From: Pedobacter lusitanus | GTDB taxonomy: Bacteria; Bacteroidota; Bacteroidia; Sphingobacteriales; Sphingobacteriaceae | Direction of reading: 5' to 3' | Length of the DNA stretch: 64,000 nt | Assembly: GCF_040026395.1 (NCBI RefSeq) | Contig: NZ_CP157278.1 | Coordinates: 2,790,001-2,854,000, forward strand | Part shown: positions 18,438 through 27,224 of the stretch, piece by piece | Position numbering within the stretch: position 1 is the stretch's first letter | Layout of the letters: every line of letters starts with the position of its first letter | Made by a program: the position numbers and the translations under genes | The notes under the pieces: model-generated | The model's input: the letters and a program-made list of their open reading frames with translations, nothing else | Database searches by the model: none | Told to the model about the DNA's origin: nothing

Positions 18438-19634
18438 ATGAAATTACTAAAGCTAATCACGAATACAAAAATAAGTCTGATCACACTTTGTCTGGGTGGC
18501 ATCAGCCTGGGAATGACAGAATTCATGATGATGGGGGTATTGCCAGATGTAGCCGGCACCCTCAAAATCAATATTCCTACTGCAGGAAATTTAATCTCTA
18601 TATATGCATTAGGTGTAATTATCGGAGCGCCCATCATGGTTGCTGTCCTTGGTAAATATCCGCCTAAAAAAGTACTGATCGGACTGATGATTATTGTTGC
18701 CATTGGTAACATATTGTTCAGTATCGCTCCTACCTACGAACTTCTGCTTGCCGCACGTTTTCTGGTTGGATTACCACATGGTGCCTTTTTCGGTATTGGA
18801 GCAGTTGTTGCCAGTCGGTTAGCCGATCCTGGAAGTGAAGCAAAGTCTGTATCTGTGATGTTTGCGGGTCTGACCATCGCTAATATTATAGGAGTTCCGC
18901 TGGGTACATTTATCGGTCATAATATCAGCTGGAGAATTTCATTTTCTCTGGTTTCTGTAATTGCCCTGATTACCGCAGCAAGTATAAAACTATGGTTACC
19001 CGTATTACCTTCACAGACTGAAACCAAATTCTCAGATACGCTTAAAGTGTTCAAAAAACCAGAGCTCTGGATTATTATAGGAATTTGTGCCATCGGTACA
19101 GGAGGTTTATTTGCCTGGATCAGTTATATCGCACCTCTAATGACAGAAGTTGCACATTTTAACAGTAATATGATTACCCCGATTATGGTCATTGCCGGTG
19201 TTGGAATGGCCGTTGGTAATTTTGTAGGGGGTCGTCTGGCAGACAAGTTTTCACCGTTAAAAACTACGACCTATTTATTAATGGCTATGATTATTACGTT
19301 AATACTTGTCGCACTGCTAAGTCATATTCAAATCGCAGCAATCTTATTAACCTTTATCACCGGTGCACTCGCATTCGCTGTGATTGCCCCTTTACAGATG
19401 CTGATGATCGGTGCAGCAAAAGGAGCCGAAATGCTGGCATCTTCTTCTATGCAGGCCAGTGCAAATACAGGAAATGCCCTTGGAGCTTTTTTAGGAGGAC
19501 TGCCAATTGCAGCTTACGGCTTTACCTCTCCGCAATATGTAGGTGCAGCACTCGCTTTCGGCGGGTTCCTGTTATGCATGCTGTTAACCTCACTATTAAG
19601 TAACCGAACAAAAGTAAAACCTGCTATGGCTTAG
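18438..19634 (+). CDS. MFS transporter, AraJ/DHA1-type exporter
   Basis: A 398-residue inner membrane protein with about 12 hydrophobic segments. The first part, GMTEFMMMGVLPDVAGTL, and the loop KYPPKKVLIGLMI match the drug:H+ antiporter-1 family that includes AraJ and YdhP. ARFLVGLPHGAFFGIGAV is the typical fourth-to-fifth helix motif. Substrates of such exporters (arabinose, drugs, purines) cannot be told from sequence. The gene has its own promoter, and its last 11 bases overlap the end of the convergent lgt gene. Confidence 0.88.
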   Translation: MKLLKLITNTKISLITLCLGGISLGMTEFMMMGVLPDVAGTLKINIPTAGNLISIYALGVIIGAPIMVAVLGKYPPKKVLIGLMIIVAIGNILFSIAPTYELLLAARFLVGLPHGAFFGIGAVVASRLADPGSEAKSVSVMFAGLTIANIIGVPLGTFIGHNISWRISFSLVSVIALITAASIKLWLPVLPSQTETKFSDTLKVFKKPELWIIIGICAIGTGGLFAWISYIAPLMTEVAHFNSNMITPIMVIAGVGMAVGNFVGGRLADKFSPLKTTTYLLMAMIITLILVALLSHIQIAAILLTFITGALAFAVIAPLQMLMIGAAKGAEMLASSSMQASANTGNALGAFLGGLPIAAYGFTSPQYVGAALAFGGFLLCMLLTSLLSNRTKVKPAMA

Positions 19635-20460
19635 CGGGTTTTACAGGCATACTTTCAGCATTTCCCCTTTTAAGATACATGATAAGTATACCTGTTAAAA
19701 TAAATGGGATACTCAGTAGCTGCCCCATATTTAAAAGCAGCCCTGCTTCAAAAGCAGACTGATCTTCTTTAATAAATTCAATCGCTATCCTGAAGCAGAA
19801 AATAAGGAAGATGACCATTCCGAAATAGAAACCAGAAGATCTCGGATATTTTTTCATCATCAGGTATACAAAACCAAATATCAGTAAGTAAGCAACAGCC
19901 TCATACAGCTGTGCAGGATGACGTGGAATATTATCGTCTTTCAAAAATATGAAGGCCCAGCTTACATCTGTTGGTTTACCAATAATCTCTGAATTCATCA
20001 GGTTTCCCAATCTGATGAAAGTCCCGGCCAGCGGAACTACCAGTGCAACCTGATCTAACAAAAACCACAGCTTTATCTTAAATTTCCTGCTGAATAAGAT
20101 CAGACTCAGCATAATACCTATTCCACCGCCATGACTGGCCAGTCCAAGAAAACCCGTAATGCGAAAATGTGGTGAAAAAGTAACAGGAAGAACAGCTTCC
20201 AGCGGATGCTGAGAGAAATAAGCAAAATCATAAAACAGAACATGACCAAGACGTGCCCCGATAAGTGTTCCTAAAACCGCATAAATAGTTAAGGAATCCA
20301 TTAATTCAACATCAATCCCATATTTTATAAATTGCTTTTTCACTACAATATAGCTTGAAACAAAAGCAAGTAGAAAAAACAGGGAATAATATTTCAACGA
20401 AAAAAAACCTAAATCTATGATTGAATCACCGGGGTTCCATATAATGGTAGCTATGCTCAT
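19624..20460 (-). CDS. lgt: prolipoprotein diacylglyceryl transferase
   Basis: Transfers the diacylglyceryl group from phosphatidylglycerol to the lipobox Cys of prolipoproteins in the inner membrane, an essential step for the many lipoproteins seen here. There are seven membrane segments. Family motifs include GARLGHVLFYD, HGGGIGIM, the Lgt signature GTFIRLGNLMNSEIIGKP and HPAQLYEA. The start MSIATIIWNP at 20460 is preferred over an in-frame ATG at 20511, because a -7 box at 20490-20497 lies between them; this gives 278 residues. Confidence 0.95.
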   Translation of the reverse strand: MSIATIIWNPGDSIIDLGFFSLKYYSLFFLLAFVSSYIVVKKQFIKYGIDVELMDSLTIYAVLGTLIGARLGHVLFYDFAYFSQHPLEAVLPVTFSPHFRITGFLGLASHGGGIGIMLSLILFSRKFKIKLWFLLDQVALVVPLAGTFIRLGNLMNSEIIGKPTDVSWAFIFLKDDNIPRHPAQLYEAVAYLLIFGFVYLMMKKYPRSSGFYFGMVIFLIFCFRIAIEFIKEDQSAFEAGLLLNMGQLLSIPFILTGILIMYLKRGNAESMPVKPAKP

Positions 20461-20489
20461 ATCTGTTCGAAAATTTGTATTAATGCCTG

Positions 20490-20497
20490 CAAATATA
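20490..20497 (-). promoter_or_regulatory. -7 promoter box TATATTTG for lgt
   Basis: Exact TAnnTTTG match on the minus strand, 29 bases upstream of the ATG at 20460. It decides the lgt start, since the upstream in-frame ATG would lie outside the transcript. Confidence 0.5.
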
Positions 20498-20549
20498 GAC
20501 CATATATACACATATCAATAACGTTGCAGAAATGCAATCAAATTAAGTT

Positions 20550-20557
20550 TATATTTG
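20550..20557 (+). promoter_or_regulatory. -7 promoter box TATATTTG for the 7TMR-DISM gene
   Basis: Exact TAnnTTTG match 37 bases upstream of the ATG at 20595. A TTG at 20524-20526 may be the -33 element (23-base spacer). It faces away from the lgt promoter, so the gap is a divergent promoter region. Confidence 0.5.
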
Positions 20558-20594
20558 CTTTCGTACCAAATGCCATAGGCCTCCCTAATTTTCT

Positions 20595-22502
20595 ATGTTT
20601 AACCGGTTCTCTCTCATCCCAGTATACTTTCTGCTGACAGCAGTATTAATTTTCACTTTTGGCCCGGGCAGTTATGCTCAAAAAGCAGTCGGAATAAATG
20701 ATAGCGTAGATCAGCACATTTTCAATTTCGGCGAGATAGAATGGTTAAAAGACACTCAAAACGATTTAAGTTTTGAAAAGATCAGCAGTAAAAGCTTTGA
20801 TAAGCATTTTAAGCCTAGTTTGAAGAGTACACCACAAACTACAGATCTGCAGGCAACCTACTGGTTCAGAATTAAAATCAAACATAACAGTAAAGCCGGT
20901 AAAAAATACTTACTGGAGTTCTTCGATCAGACCATAGATCATGTAACAGCCTACCTGCCCCTGAAAAACGGTCTTTATGAAGTTAAAGAATTCGGAGATC
21001 AGTTCAGCTTTGATAAACGGGAACTTCATCATAAAAATTTCGAATTGTATATCAACAATAATAATGATGAAACGCAACTTTACTATTTCAAATTTAAATC
21101 ATCACAAATTTCAGATGCAATTATTGTTTTGAGAAGTGTAGACTGGTTTATTTCCTACGCTCTTGATGAATATTTCTACTTCGGAATCTTTTATGGAATG
21201 ATCCTGGTCTTTAGTTTTTACAATCTGATCATGTTTATTGCCATACGGCAAAGGCAATACCTCTACTATGTGCTGTATAATCTAAGTGTCGGCTTTTTTG
21301 AAATGAGTACAGACGGTATTGCATATCAATACTTATGGTCTGCCGCACCTGCATGGAACCAGATTGCCTATGCCTTTGCCTTATATGCGACCAGTGTATT
21401 TGCTTTACTGTTCACCAAAGAGCTTTTACTCGTTAAATCAAAAGCCCCGAAATTAAACCAGTTTATCCTCTATATTATCGGCATACGCACTGCCCTTTTT
21501 CTGTACAGCCTGTTTATAGATCAGTCATTGTTCACTTATAAATTTCTTGAATTCATTCCTTTAGCAGTAGCTTTTTACACCGGTATTTATGTCTATAAGC
21601 AAGGTTATAAACCTGCCCGTTTTTTTGTCTTAGGCTATAGCTTCCTGTTTATAGGTTTTACCTTAAAATTCCTGATTATGCTGGGATTTTCCTGGTTAAA
21701 CTTTGGTGTGATCAGTTATTACAGCCTGAGTTTTTGTTTTGTTCTGGAAATGGTCTTTCTTTCTTTTGCCATTGGCGATAAAGTACGGATTCTGAAAACA
21801 AAGAAAGAAAAAGTACAACGTCAGATGATCCGTCAGATGGCAGAAAATGTGAAACTGAAAGATACCTTAAACCAGCAGTTGGAAACTAAAGTAGAAGAAC
21901 GCACCAAAGAGGTATTTCATAAATCACTAATCATTGAAGCCAAAAATGCAGAACTGCTTGAAGTTAATGACAGACTACAACAACAGGCAGAAGAAATATC
22001 AAGAATGAATATTCTGCTGGAACAGGATAACCAGGAGCTGCAGACTAATGTTGAAAAAGTTACCCGTGACCGTGTCATGTCTGCTGACGTAGATTTTGAA
22101 GAATTCAGCAAAATCTATCCAGACAAAGACAGCTGTAATCTTTTCCTTTCTGAACTGAAATGGAAAGATGGCTACAATTGCCGCAAATGCAAGAATACCC
22201 ACTACTATAATGGACATATTGCCTTTAGCAGACGATGCAGCAAATGTGGATATGAAGAATCAGTTACTGCCTATACCGTCTTTCAAAATACAAGGATCCC
22301 TATAAACAAAGCATTTTACATGATTTTTCTGATCTATTCCAGCAAAGGAAAAATCTCTTCCCATAAACTTGCTGAAATCCTTAATATCCGCCAGAGTACC
22401 TGCTGGACCTATGGCTCCAAGATTAAATTGCTGATGGAAGAAAGAAAAACAGTGCTAAAAAAAGCGAACAAAAATGGATGGAGCCAGCTTGTTCTTGATT
22501 AA
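20595..22502 (+). CDS. 7TMR-DISM receptor fused to an IS1595-type transposase DNA-binding domain; putative membrane-bound regulator
   Basis: A 635-residue protein with an unusual domain order. Residues 1-28 are a signal peptide (ending SYA). About 45-180 is a periplasmic 7TMR-DISMED2-like beta domain (ATYWFRIKI, KKYLLEFFDQTIDHVTAYL). About 193-395 holds seven membrane segments of the 7TMR-DISM type. About 400-495 is a long coiled coil. In the cytoplasm, about 500-620 matches the N-terminal part of IS1595/ISXO2 transposases: FEEFSKIYPDKDSC, a zinc ribbon with Cys529, Cys532, Cys548 and Cys551, TVFQNTRIPINKAF, and an HTH (KISSHKLAEILNIRQSTCW). The catalytic DDE domain is absent. No histidine kinase, GGDEF or LytTR output is present. 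The susC gene starts 321 bases downstream on the same strand, so a role as PUL regulator is a reasonable inference. Confidence 0.85.
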   Translation: MFNRFSLIPVYFLLTAVLIFTFGPGSYAQKAVGINDSVDQHIFNFGEIEWLKDTQNDLSFEKISSKSFDKHFKPSLKSTPQTTDLQATYWFRIKIKHNSKAGKKYLLEFFDQTIDHVTAYLPLKNGLYEVKEFGDQFSFDKRELHHKNFELYINNNNDETQLYYFKFKSSQISDAIIVLRSVDWFISYALDEYFYFGIFYGMILVFSFYNLIMFIAIRQRQYLYYVLYNLSVGFFEMSTDGIAYQYLWSAAPAWNQIAYAFALYATSVFALLFTKELLLVKSKAPKLNQFILYIIGIRTALFLYSLFIDQSLFTYKFLEFIPLAVAFYTGIYVYKQGYKPARFFVLGYSFLFIGFTLKFLIMLGFSWLNFGVISYYSLSFCFVLEMVFLSFAIGDKVRILKTKKEKVQRQMIRQMAENVKLKDTLNQQLETKVEERTKEVFHKSLIIEAKNAELLEVNDRLQQQAEEISRMNILLEQDNQELQTNVEKVTRDRVMSADVDFEEFSKIYPDKDSCNLFLSELKWKDGYNCRKCKNTHYYNGHIAFSRRCSKCGYEESVTAYTVFQNTRIPINKAFYMIFLIYSSKGKISSHKLAEILNIRQSTCWTYGSKIKLLMEERKTVLKKANKNGWSQLVLD

Positions 22503-22596
22503 AAACAGATAGAATCCAGTCTTTCACAGGTGCATTTCTCTTCCCTGGTCATATAATTTAAGATCAGTTAAGCAAAAAAACAAATTAATTTGCCAT

Positions 22597-22612
22597 GGTA
22601 TCAGAGCGTATC
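22597..22612 (+). promoter_or_regulatory. direct repeat, copy 1 of 2; candidate operator
   Basis: GGTATCAGAGCGTATC. It shares 13 of 16 bases with the copy at 22687-22702, and all differences fall in the central three positions. Within each copy a GTAT(C/T) half-site recurs after 10 bp, one helical turn, as expected for a dimer-bound site. Its assignment to the upstream regulator is inference. Confidence 0.45.
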
Positions 22613-22686
22613 GTTTATAGAACGCTACTGAAAGCATATCTTTTCCTATCCATTGTAAATCAGCGATAAACCCCTCCCTCCTTCAC

Positions 22687-22702
22687 GGTATTGAAGCGTA
22701 TC
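22687..22702 (+). promoter_or_regulatory. direct repeat, copy 2 of 2; candidate operator
   Basis: GGTATTGAAGCGTATC, 90 bp downstream of the first copy and 122 bases before the susC ATG, a suitable distance for an activator site upstream of the promoter. Confidence 0.45.
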
Positions 22703-22823
22703 AATATCGACATAACAATCTATATATCAGCTATTTATATAATAATTAATTACCTAGTATCTTATTTTTAACAGATATTAGACCATCAATTAGTAATCAA
22801 ATACAAACCTAAACAAGCAAATC

Positions 22824-25733
22824 ATGATTAAAAATTTTACTCTTTTTCTCATTTGTCTTTTATGTGGAATTTCTGTTGCCATAGCACAGGACATCACTAT
22901 AAAAGGGGAAGTGAAAGATCACCAGGGCCTTCCTTTACCTGGCGTTTCGGTAAAGGTTAAAGGCACTAATAATGGAGTAGTAACAAACGGAACCGGTTCC
23001 TTTGTTTTATCTGCACCAGCAAGCAGTACACTTACTTTTTCCTTTATAGGTTATAAAACAACAGAAGAAGCCGTAACTGGTCGTAAAAAACTGAATGTAA
23101 TCCTGACAGATGATAACCAGCAGCTGAATGAAGTAATTGTGGTTGGTTATGGCACTCAAACCAAAAAAGACCTGACTACAGCCGTAACTTCTATTTCTGC
23201 AAAAGATATTCAGAATCAACCCGTAACCAATGCATTGCAGGCTCTGCAAGGTAAAGCAGCAGGTGTGCAGGTAACTTCTCAGTCAGGTAAACCCGGGGCT
23301 GGAATTACGGTAAGTATCCGTGGTAATACTTCACTGACAGCTTCAAACAGCCCTTTGTATGTCATTAACGGTGTTACATCCAGAGATGCCAGTTTCATTA
23401 ATCCAAACGATATTGAAACGATGACCATATTAAAAGATGCATCAGCCGCCGCCATTTATGGTTCAAGCGGTGCAAACGGAGTTGTACTCATTACGACTAA
23501 AAAAGGTTCTGCAGGTAAAGTTAAAGTTGGTTTTAATGCATTCACCGGTATCTCTAACTTCTGGAGAAAACAAGATGTTTTAAACAGTGACCAGTACATC
23601 GCCCTGATGAAAGATCTTGGCTATACAGAATTTGGCGGCACACAGCATACAGACTGGCAAAAAGAAGCTTTTGGAACCGGACAGCAAAACAGTTATCAAT
23701 TATCGCTTTCCGGCGGAACAAAAGGAGGTCAGTACTACCTGTCTTCAGGTTATCAACAGGATAAAGGTGTTGTTGCACCGGCAAAACTAGACAGATACAG
23801 TTTAAATTTCAACGGTAGTCAGCGTATGACCAGCTGGCTTAAATTTAATGTTACTGCGGCTTTAACTTCCAATAAGTCTGTTGATGTATCAGATAATGCT
23901 GGAATTTCCAAAGGCGGTGTCATACTAGCTGCTTTAACTACACCACCTACTTTAACAATCTTTGAGCCAAATGGTAATTATACACCAGTACCAGGGGGAT
24001 ATGAAAACCCTATTGGTAATGCATTTGGCTCCAGAAATATGAGAAGACAGTTAAAATTCATCGGGGCTTTTGGAGGTGAGATTAATTTCACAAAAGACCT
24101 GGTATTCAAATCTACCATTAGTACCAATGTCAGAAATGAATATTACGACTATACACTCGATCCATATCAAACAGTTTATGGCCGTAACGAAAGAGGTATC
24201 TATAACAATAACAAAACCAACGATCATGTATGGCTCAATGAGAACATACTGAGTTATAATAAAACCATAGGTAAAAATGTTTTCGGAGCTATGGCTGGCT
24301 ATACGGTCCAGGAATCCGACTACACCTATCTCGAATACTCAGCTACCCGTTTTGTAGACCAGAAAGGTCTTCCAATCACTCCCTCTATTGCACCAAAAAT
24401 ACCACAGCGGTCTCAATGGTCCAAACAATCGTATCTGGCAAGAATAAACTATGCTTTTGATGGTAAATACTTACTGAGCTCTAATTTTAGAGCAGACGGA
24501 TCTTCCCGTTTCGCACCTGACCATAAGTTCGGTTATTTTCCTTCTGTTTCCGCAGGATGGAGAATATCAGGAGAAAACTTCTTGAAAGACAGTAAAACAA
24601 TCAATGACTTAAAGATTCGTGGAAGCTGGGGTAAAGTAGGTAACGATGAAGGTATTGGCGATTATGCTTATATGAAGCTGTACCAGATCACTGCGCAAAA
24701 CTCTTATATCCTTGATCAGCCGGCTAATGATCAGTTATCCTGGGAAAAAACTACGCAAACAAATATCGGTCTTGATTTAACCTTATTCAATAACAGGGTA
24801 ACTTTTACAGCCGATGCCTACCTGAAGAAAACCAATGATCTGCTGGTGAATGTTCAGTTACCTACATCATCAGGTTTGGGAACACAAGCCCTTAATGTCG
24901 GATCAATGGAAAATAAAGGTTTAGAATTTGCCCTTTCAACTAAAAACATAGAGAAAAGTAAGTTTACCTGGTCAACAGATTTAAATTTCTCCCTGAACAG
25001 AAATAAAGTAACCAGTTTGGGAAACAGTACAAAATCACTTGACTTTGGTGGAATTTTTGAACGTGATGCGGCGATAAAAGTTGTAGTTGGCCGTCCGCTT
25101 GGAAGTTTTTATGGCTATGTATTCACAGGTGTTGATCCTCAGACCGGTAATGCTACTTATCAGGATACCAATAACAATGGTCAGAGAGATAATGATGACC
25201 GCCAGTTTATCGGGTCGGCACAACCTAAGTTTACGTATGGTGTCAACAATAATTTCACCTATGGAAACTTTGGGCTGTCAGTATTCTTCCAGGGTGTACA
25301 GGGCAACCAGCTATTTAATGCCTCAAAAATTGAGCTGGAAGGAATGTATGATGCTAAAAATCAATCTGCCAATGTCTTAAACAGATGGACAACCCCTGGT
25401 CAGATTACTGATATCCCGAGAGCCCAGCTAACCACATCTTCATTCACAAATACTAATTCACTAACCTCCAGCAGATTTGTTGAAAATGCTTCTTACCTTA
25501 GACTAAAGACTGCAACCCTGTCTTATAACTTTGGGAAAACAGCACTGGGAAAACTAAAAATGGATAAGCTGATGATATTTGCGACAGGATATAACCTCCT
25601 GACTTTCACCAAATATAGCGGCCTGGATCCGGAAGTAAATCGTTATGGCGCCAATGGCCCGGACATGGGAGTAGACTATGGAACCTACCCACAATCAAGA
25701 AGTTTCTTACTAGGTATTAATGTTGGCTTTTAA
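22824..25733 (+). CDS. susC: SusC/RagA family TonB-linked outer membrane transporter
   Basis: A 969-residue outer membrane importer that takes up oligosaccharides together with SusD. Signal peptide 1-22 (ending IAQD), carboxypeptidase-like domain about 23-100 (ITIKGEVKDHQGLPLPGVSV), TonB-box region and plug about 100-230 (NEVIVVGYGTQTKKDLT, SPLYVINGVTSR), then a 22-strand-type barrel ending LGINVGF. No STN domain precedes the plug, so it is not a FecA-like signalling receptor working through an anti-sigma factor. The susD gene follows after 12 bases. Confidence 0.95.
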   Translation: MIKNFTLFLICLLCGISVAIAQDITIKGEVKDHQGLPLPGVSVKVKGTNNGVVTNGTGSFVLSAPASSTLTFSFIGYKTTEEAVTGRKKLNVILTDDNQQLNEVIVVGYGTQTKKDLTTAVTSISAKDIQNQPVTNALQALQGKAAGVQVTSQSGKPGAGITVSIRGNTSLTASNSPLYVINGVTSRDASFINPNDIETMTILKDASAAAIYGSSGANGVVLITTKKGSAGKVKVGFNAFTGISNFWRKQDVLNSDQYIALMKDLGYTEFGGTQHTDWQKEAFGTGQQNSYQLSLSGGTKGGQYYLSSGYQQDKGVVAPAKLDRYSLNFNGSQRMTSWLKFNVTAALTSNKSVDVSDNAGISKGGVILAALTTPPTLTIFEPNGNYTPVPGGYENPIGNAFGSRNMRRQLKFIGAFGGEINFTKDLVFKSTISTNVRNEYYDYTLDPYQTVYGRNERGIYNNNKTNDHVWLNENILSYNKTIGKNVFGAMAGYTVQESDYTYLEYSATRFVDQKGLPITPSIAPKIPQRSQWSKQSYLARINYAFDGKYLLSSNFRADGSSRFAPDHKFGYFPSVSAGWRISGENFLKDSKTINDLKIRGSWGKVGNDEGIGDYAYMKLYQITAQNSYILDQPANDQLSWEKTTQTNIGLDLTLFNNRVTFTADAYLKKTNDLLVNVQLPTSSGLGTQALNVGSMENKGLEFALSTKNIEKSKFTWSTDLNFSLNRNKVTSLGNSTKSLDFGGIFERDAAIKVVVGRPLGSFYGYVFTGVDPQTGNATYQDTNNNGQRDNDDRQFIGSAQPKFTYGVNNNFTYGNFGLSVFFQGVQGNQLFNASKIELEGMYDAKNQSANVLNRWTTPGQITDIPRAQLTTSSFTNTNSLTSSRFVENASYLRLKTATLSYNFGKTALGKLKMDKLMIFATGYNLLTFTKYSGLDPEVNRYGANGPDMGVDYGTYPQSRSFLLGINVGF

Positions 25734-25745
25734 TCTCAGAAAAAA

Positions 25746-27164
25746 ATGAACTTAAAAATATATTCACTTATTGCAGCCGGGGCTTTTCTCTTTACCATTC
25801 AAACAGGTTGTAAAAAAGACTTTCTAAAAAAAGATCCGATTGACAAGATCACCGGAGACATCGTACTGTCTAATGCTGAAGGTGCAAATAAATTAATGAA
25901 AGGTGTCTACGATGGCATGTACAATGATTACCATATCTGGGATTTTATGACCAATGGTGATGTAACTTCTGATAATGCCTATGCCGGTGGTGATAATCCT
26001 GCAAATATTCAGATAGATCTCTTTACAACCAATTCAACCAACGGAAACGTTGACCGTGACTGGACTGCTCTTTATAAAGATATTAAGAATGCAAACGAGA
26101 TTTTGGAAAACATCCCTAAAGTACCAGATCCTTCATTAGATGCCAGTGGCAGAAGAAATCAGATTCTCGGAGAAGCAAGCGGAATACGTGCTTACATGTA
26201 TTTCAACCTGGTACGTTTGTACGGAGCTGTGCCCCTGATCCTGAAAACTCCTTCGAATCTCACGGAGACTCAGCAGCCAAAGGCCACCATAGATCAGCTG
26301 TATGCACAGATTATCAAAGATCTTGAGTTTGCCGCAGCAAATGCCGGTGCTACAGCAGCAAACAAGGGCATTTTTACCAAAGGTGCAGCTAACGGATTAC
26401 TTGCTAAAGTCTATGCATCCAAACCCTCACCAGACTGGGCAAAAGTTCTCCAGTACTGTGATGCAACTATAGCCGGCGGTTATTCCCTATTCTTTGATTT
26501 CAATGGACTATTTGATATCGCCAATAAGAATAATTCAGAATCTATCTGGGAACTGCAATTTCAGGGAAATGGTGGTGAGCATGGTAACTGGATGCCTGGT
26601 ATTATTACAGGAACAGGCTGGAAAAGATTTAACACCCCATCCAACGACCTGGTCAAAGCTTATGACGATGAAGGAGATTTGATCCGGAAAAACTCCAGCA
26701 TTCTGTTTAAAAATGTAAGTACAGACGGCTGGTCAGACAGTTACTGGTCAAAAGCCAATTATCCGTTTATTAATAAATACAGAGCAGATGATAAAAGTGA
26801 TAATTACATTTTACGTCTTGCTGATATTTTACTGTTAAAAGCAGAAGCACTGAATGAGGCGGGAACCTCAGGCTGGGCACAATCAAAAATCATAGTCGAT
26901 CAGATCAGAGCCAGGGTAAAACTTGCTGGTACACCTGCTGCAGATCAGGCAGCTATGCGTCTTGCCCTGGAGAAAGAACGCAGACTGGAGCTTGCGTTTG
27001 AAGGCCACCGCTGGTTCGATCTGTTAAGAACAAACAGAGCTATTACGGTTATGAACGCGCAGCTTGATGGCAAAGGTACCCCGTTAAACTACAATGTTAC
27101 CCCTGCAAAATTACTTTTCCCTATTCCTCAAAAAGAAATAGACAGGAATCCGAATATCAGATAA
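25746..27164 (+). CDS. susD: RagB/SusD family nutrient-binding outer membrane lipoprotein
   Basis: A 472-residue surface lipoprotein that caps the SusC barrel and binds glycans. Signal peptide with lipobox ending IQTGC (Cys22). SusD features are the N-terminal segment LSNAEGANKLMKGVYDGMY, the TPR-like helices with EASGIRAYMYFNLVRLYGAVPL near 140-165, and the C-terminal RADDKSDNYILRLADILLLKAEAL followed by EKERRLELAFEGHRWFDLLR, which is the family signature. Its closeness to susC and the glycosidases defines the PUL. Confidence 0.95.
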   Translation: MNLKIYSLIAAGAFLFTIQTGCKKDFLKKDPIDKITGDIVLSNAEGANKLMKGVYDGMYNDYHIWDFMTNGDVTSDNAYAGGDNPANIQIDLFTTNSTNGNVDRDWTALYKDIKNANEILENIPKVPDPSLDASGRRNQILGEASGIRAYMYFNLVRLYGAVPLILKTPSNLTETQQPKATIDQLYAQIIKDLEFAAANAGATAANKGIFTKGAANGLLAKVYASKPSPDWAKVLQYCDATIAGGYSLFFDFNGLFDIANKNNSESIWELQFQGNGGEHGNWMPGIITGTGWKRFNTPSNDLVKAYDDEGDLIRKNSSILFKNVSTDGWSDSYWSKANYPFINKYRADDKSDNYILRLADILLLKAEALNEAGTSGWAQSKIIVDQIRARVKLAGTPAADQAAMRLALEKERRLELAFEGHRWFDLLRTNRAITVMNAQLDGKGTPLNYNVTPAKLLFPIPQKEIDRNPNIR

Positions 27165-27224
27165 CCAATTTTGAATCCCTGAAGGCAGCACACCCTGCCT
27201 TCATTGTAATTAACTAAAAATAAA

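Larger units (their letters stand above)
22503..22823 (+). other. PUL control region, no gene
   Basis: This 321-base gap between the putative regulator gene and susC holds no credible ORF. It contains two copies of a 16-bp direct repeat (22597-22612 and 22687-22702) and a very AT-rich stretch before the susC ATG. No perfect TAnnTTTG box or terminator hairpin was seen, so readthrough from the regulator gene is possible. Confidence 0.6.

Noticed and set aside
20461..20511. Upstream in-frame start of lgt at 20511
   Set aside because: The added residues are not family-like, and a -7 box lies between this ATG and the standard start at 20460.
22080..22502. Inserted or truncated IS1595-type transposase
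   Set aside because: The transposase-like part is in frame with the receptor and joined by a continuous coiled coil. No terminal inverted repeats, target duplication or DDE remnant follow it. A stable fusion fits better.
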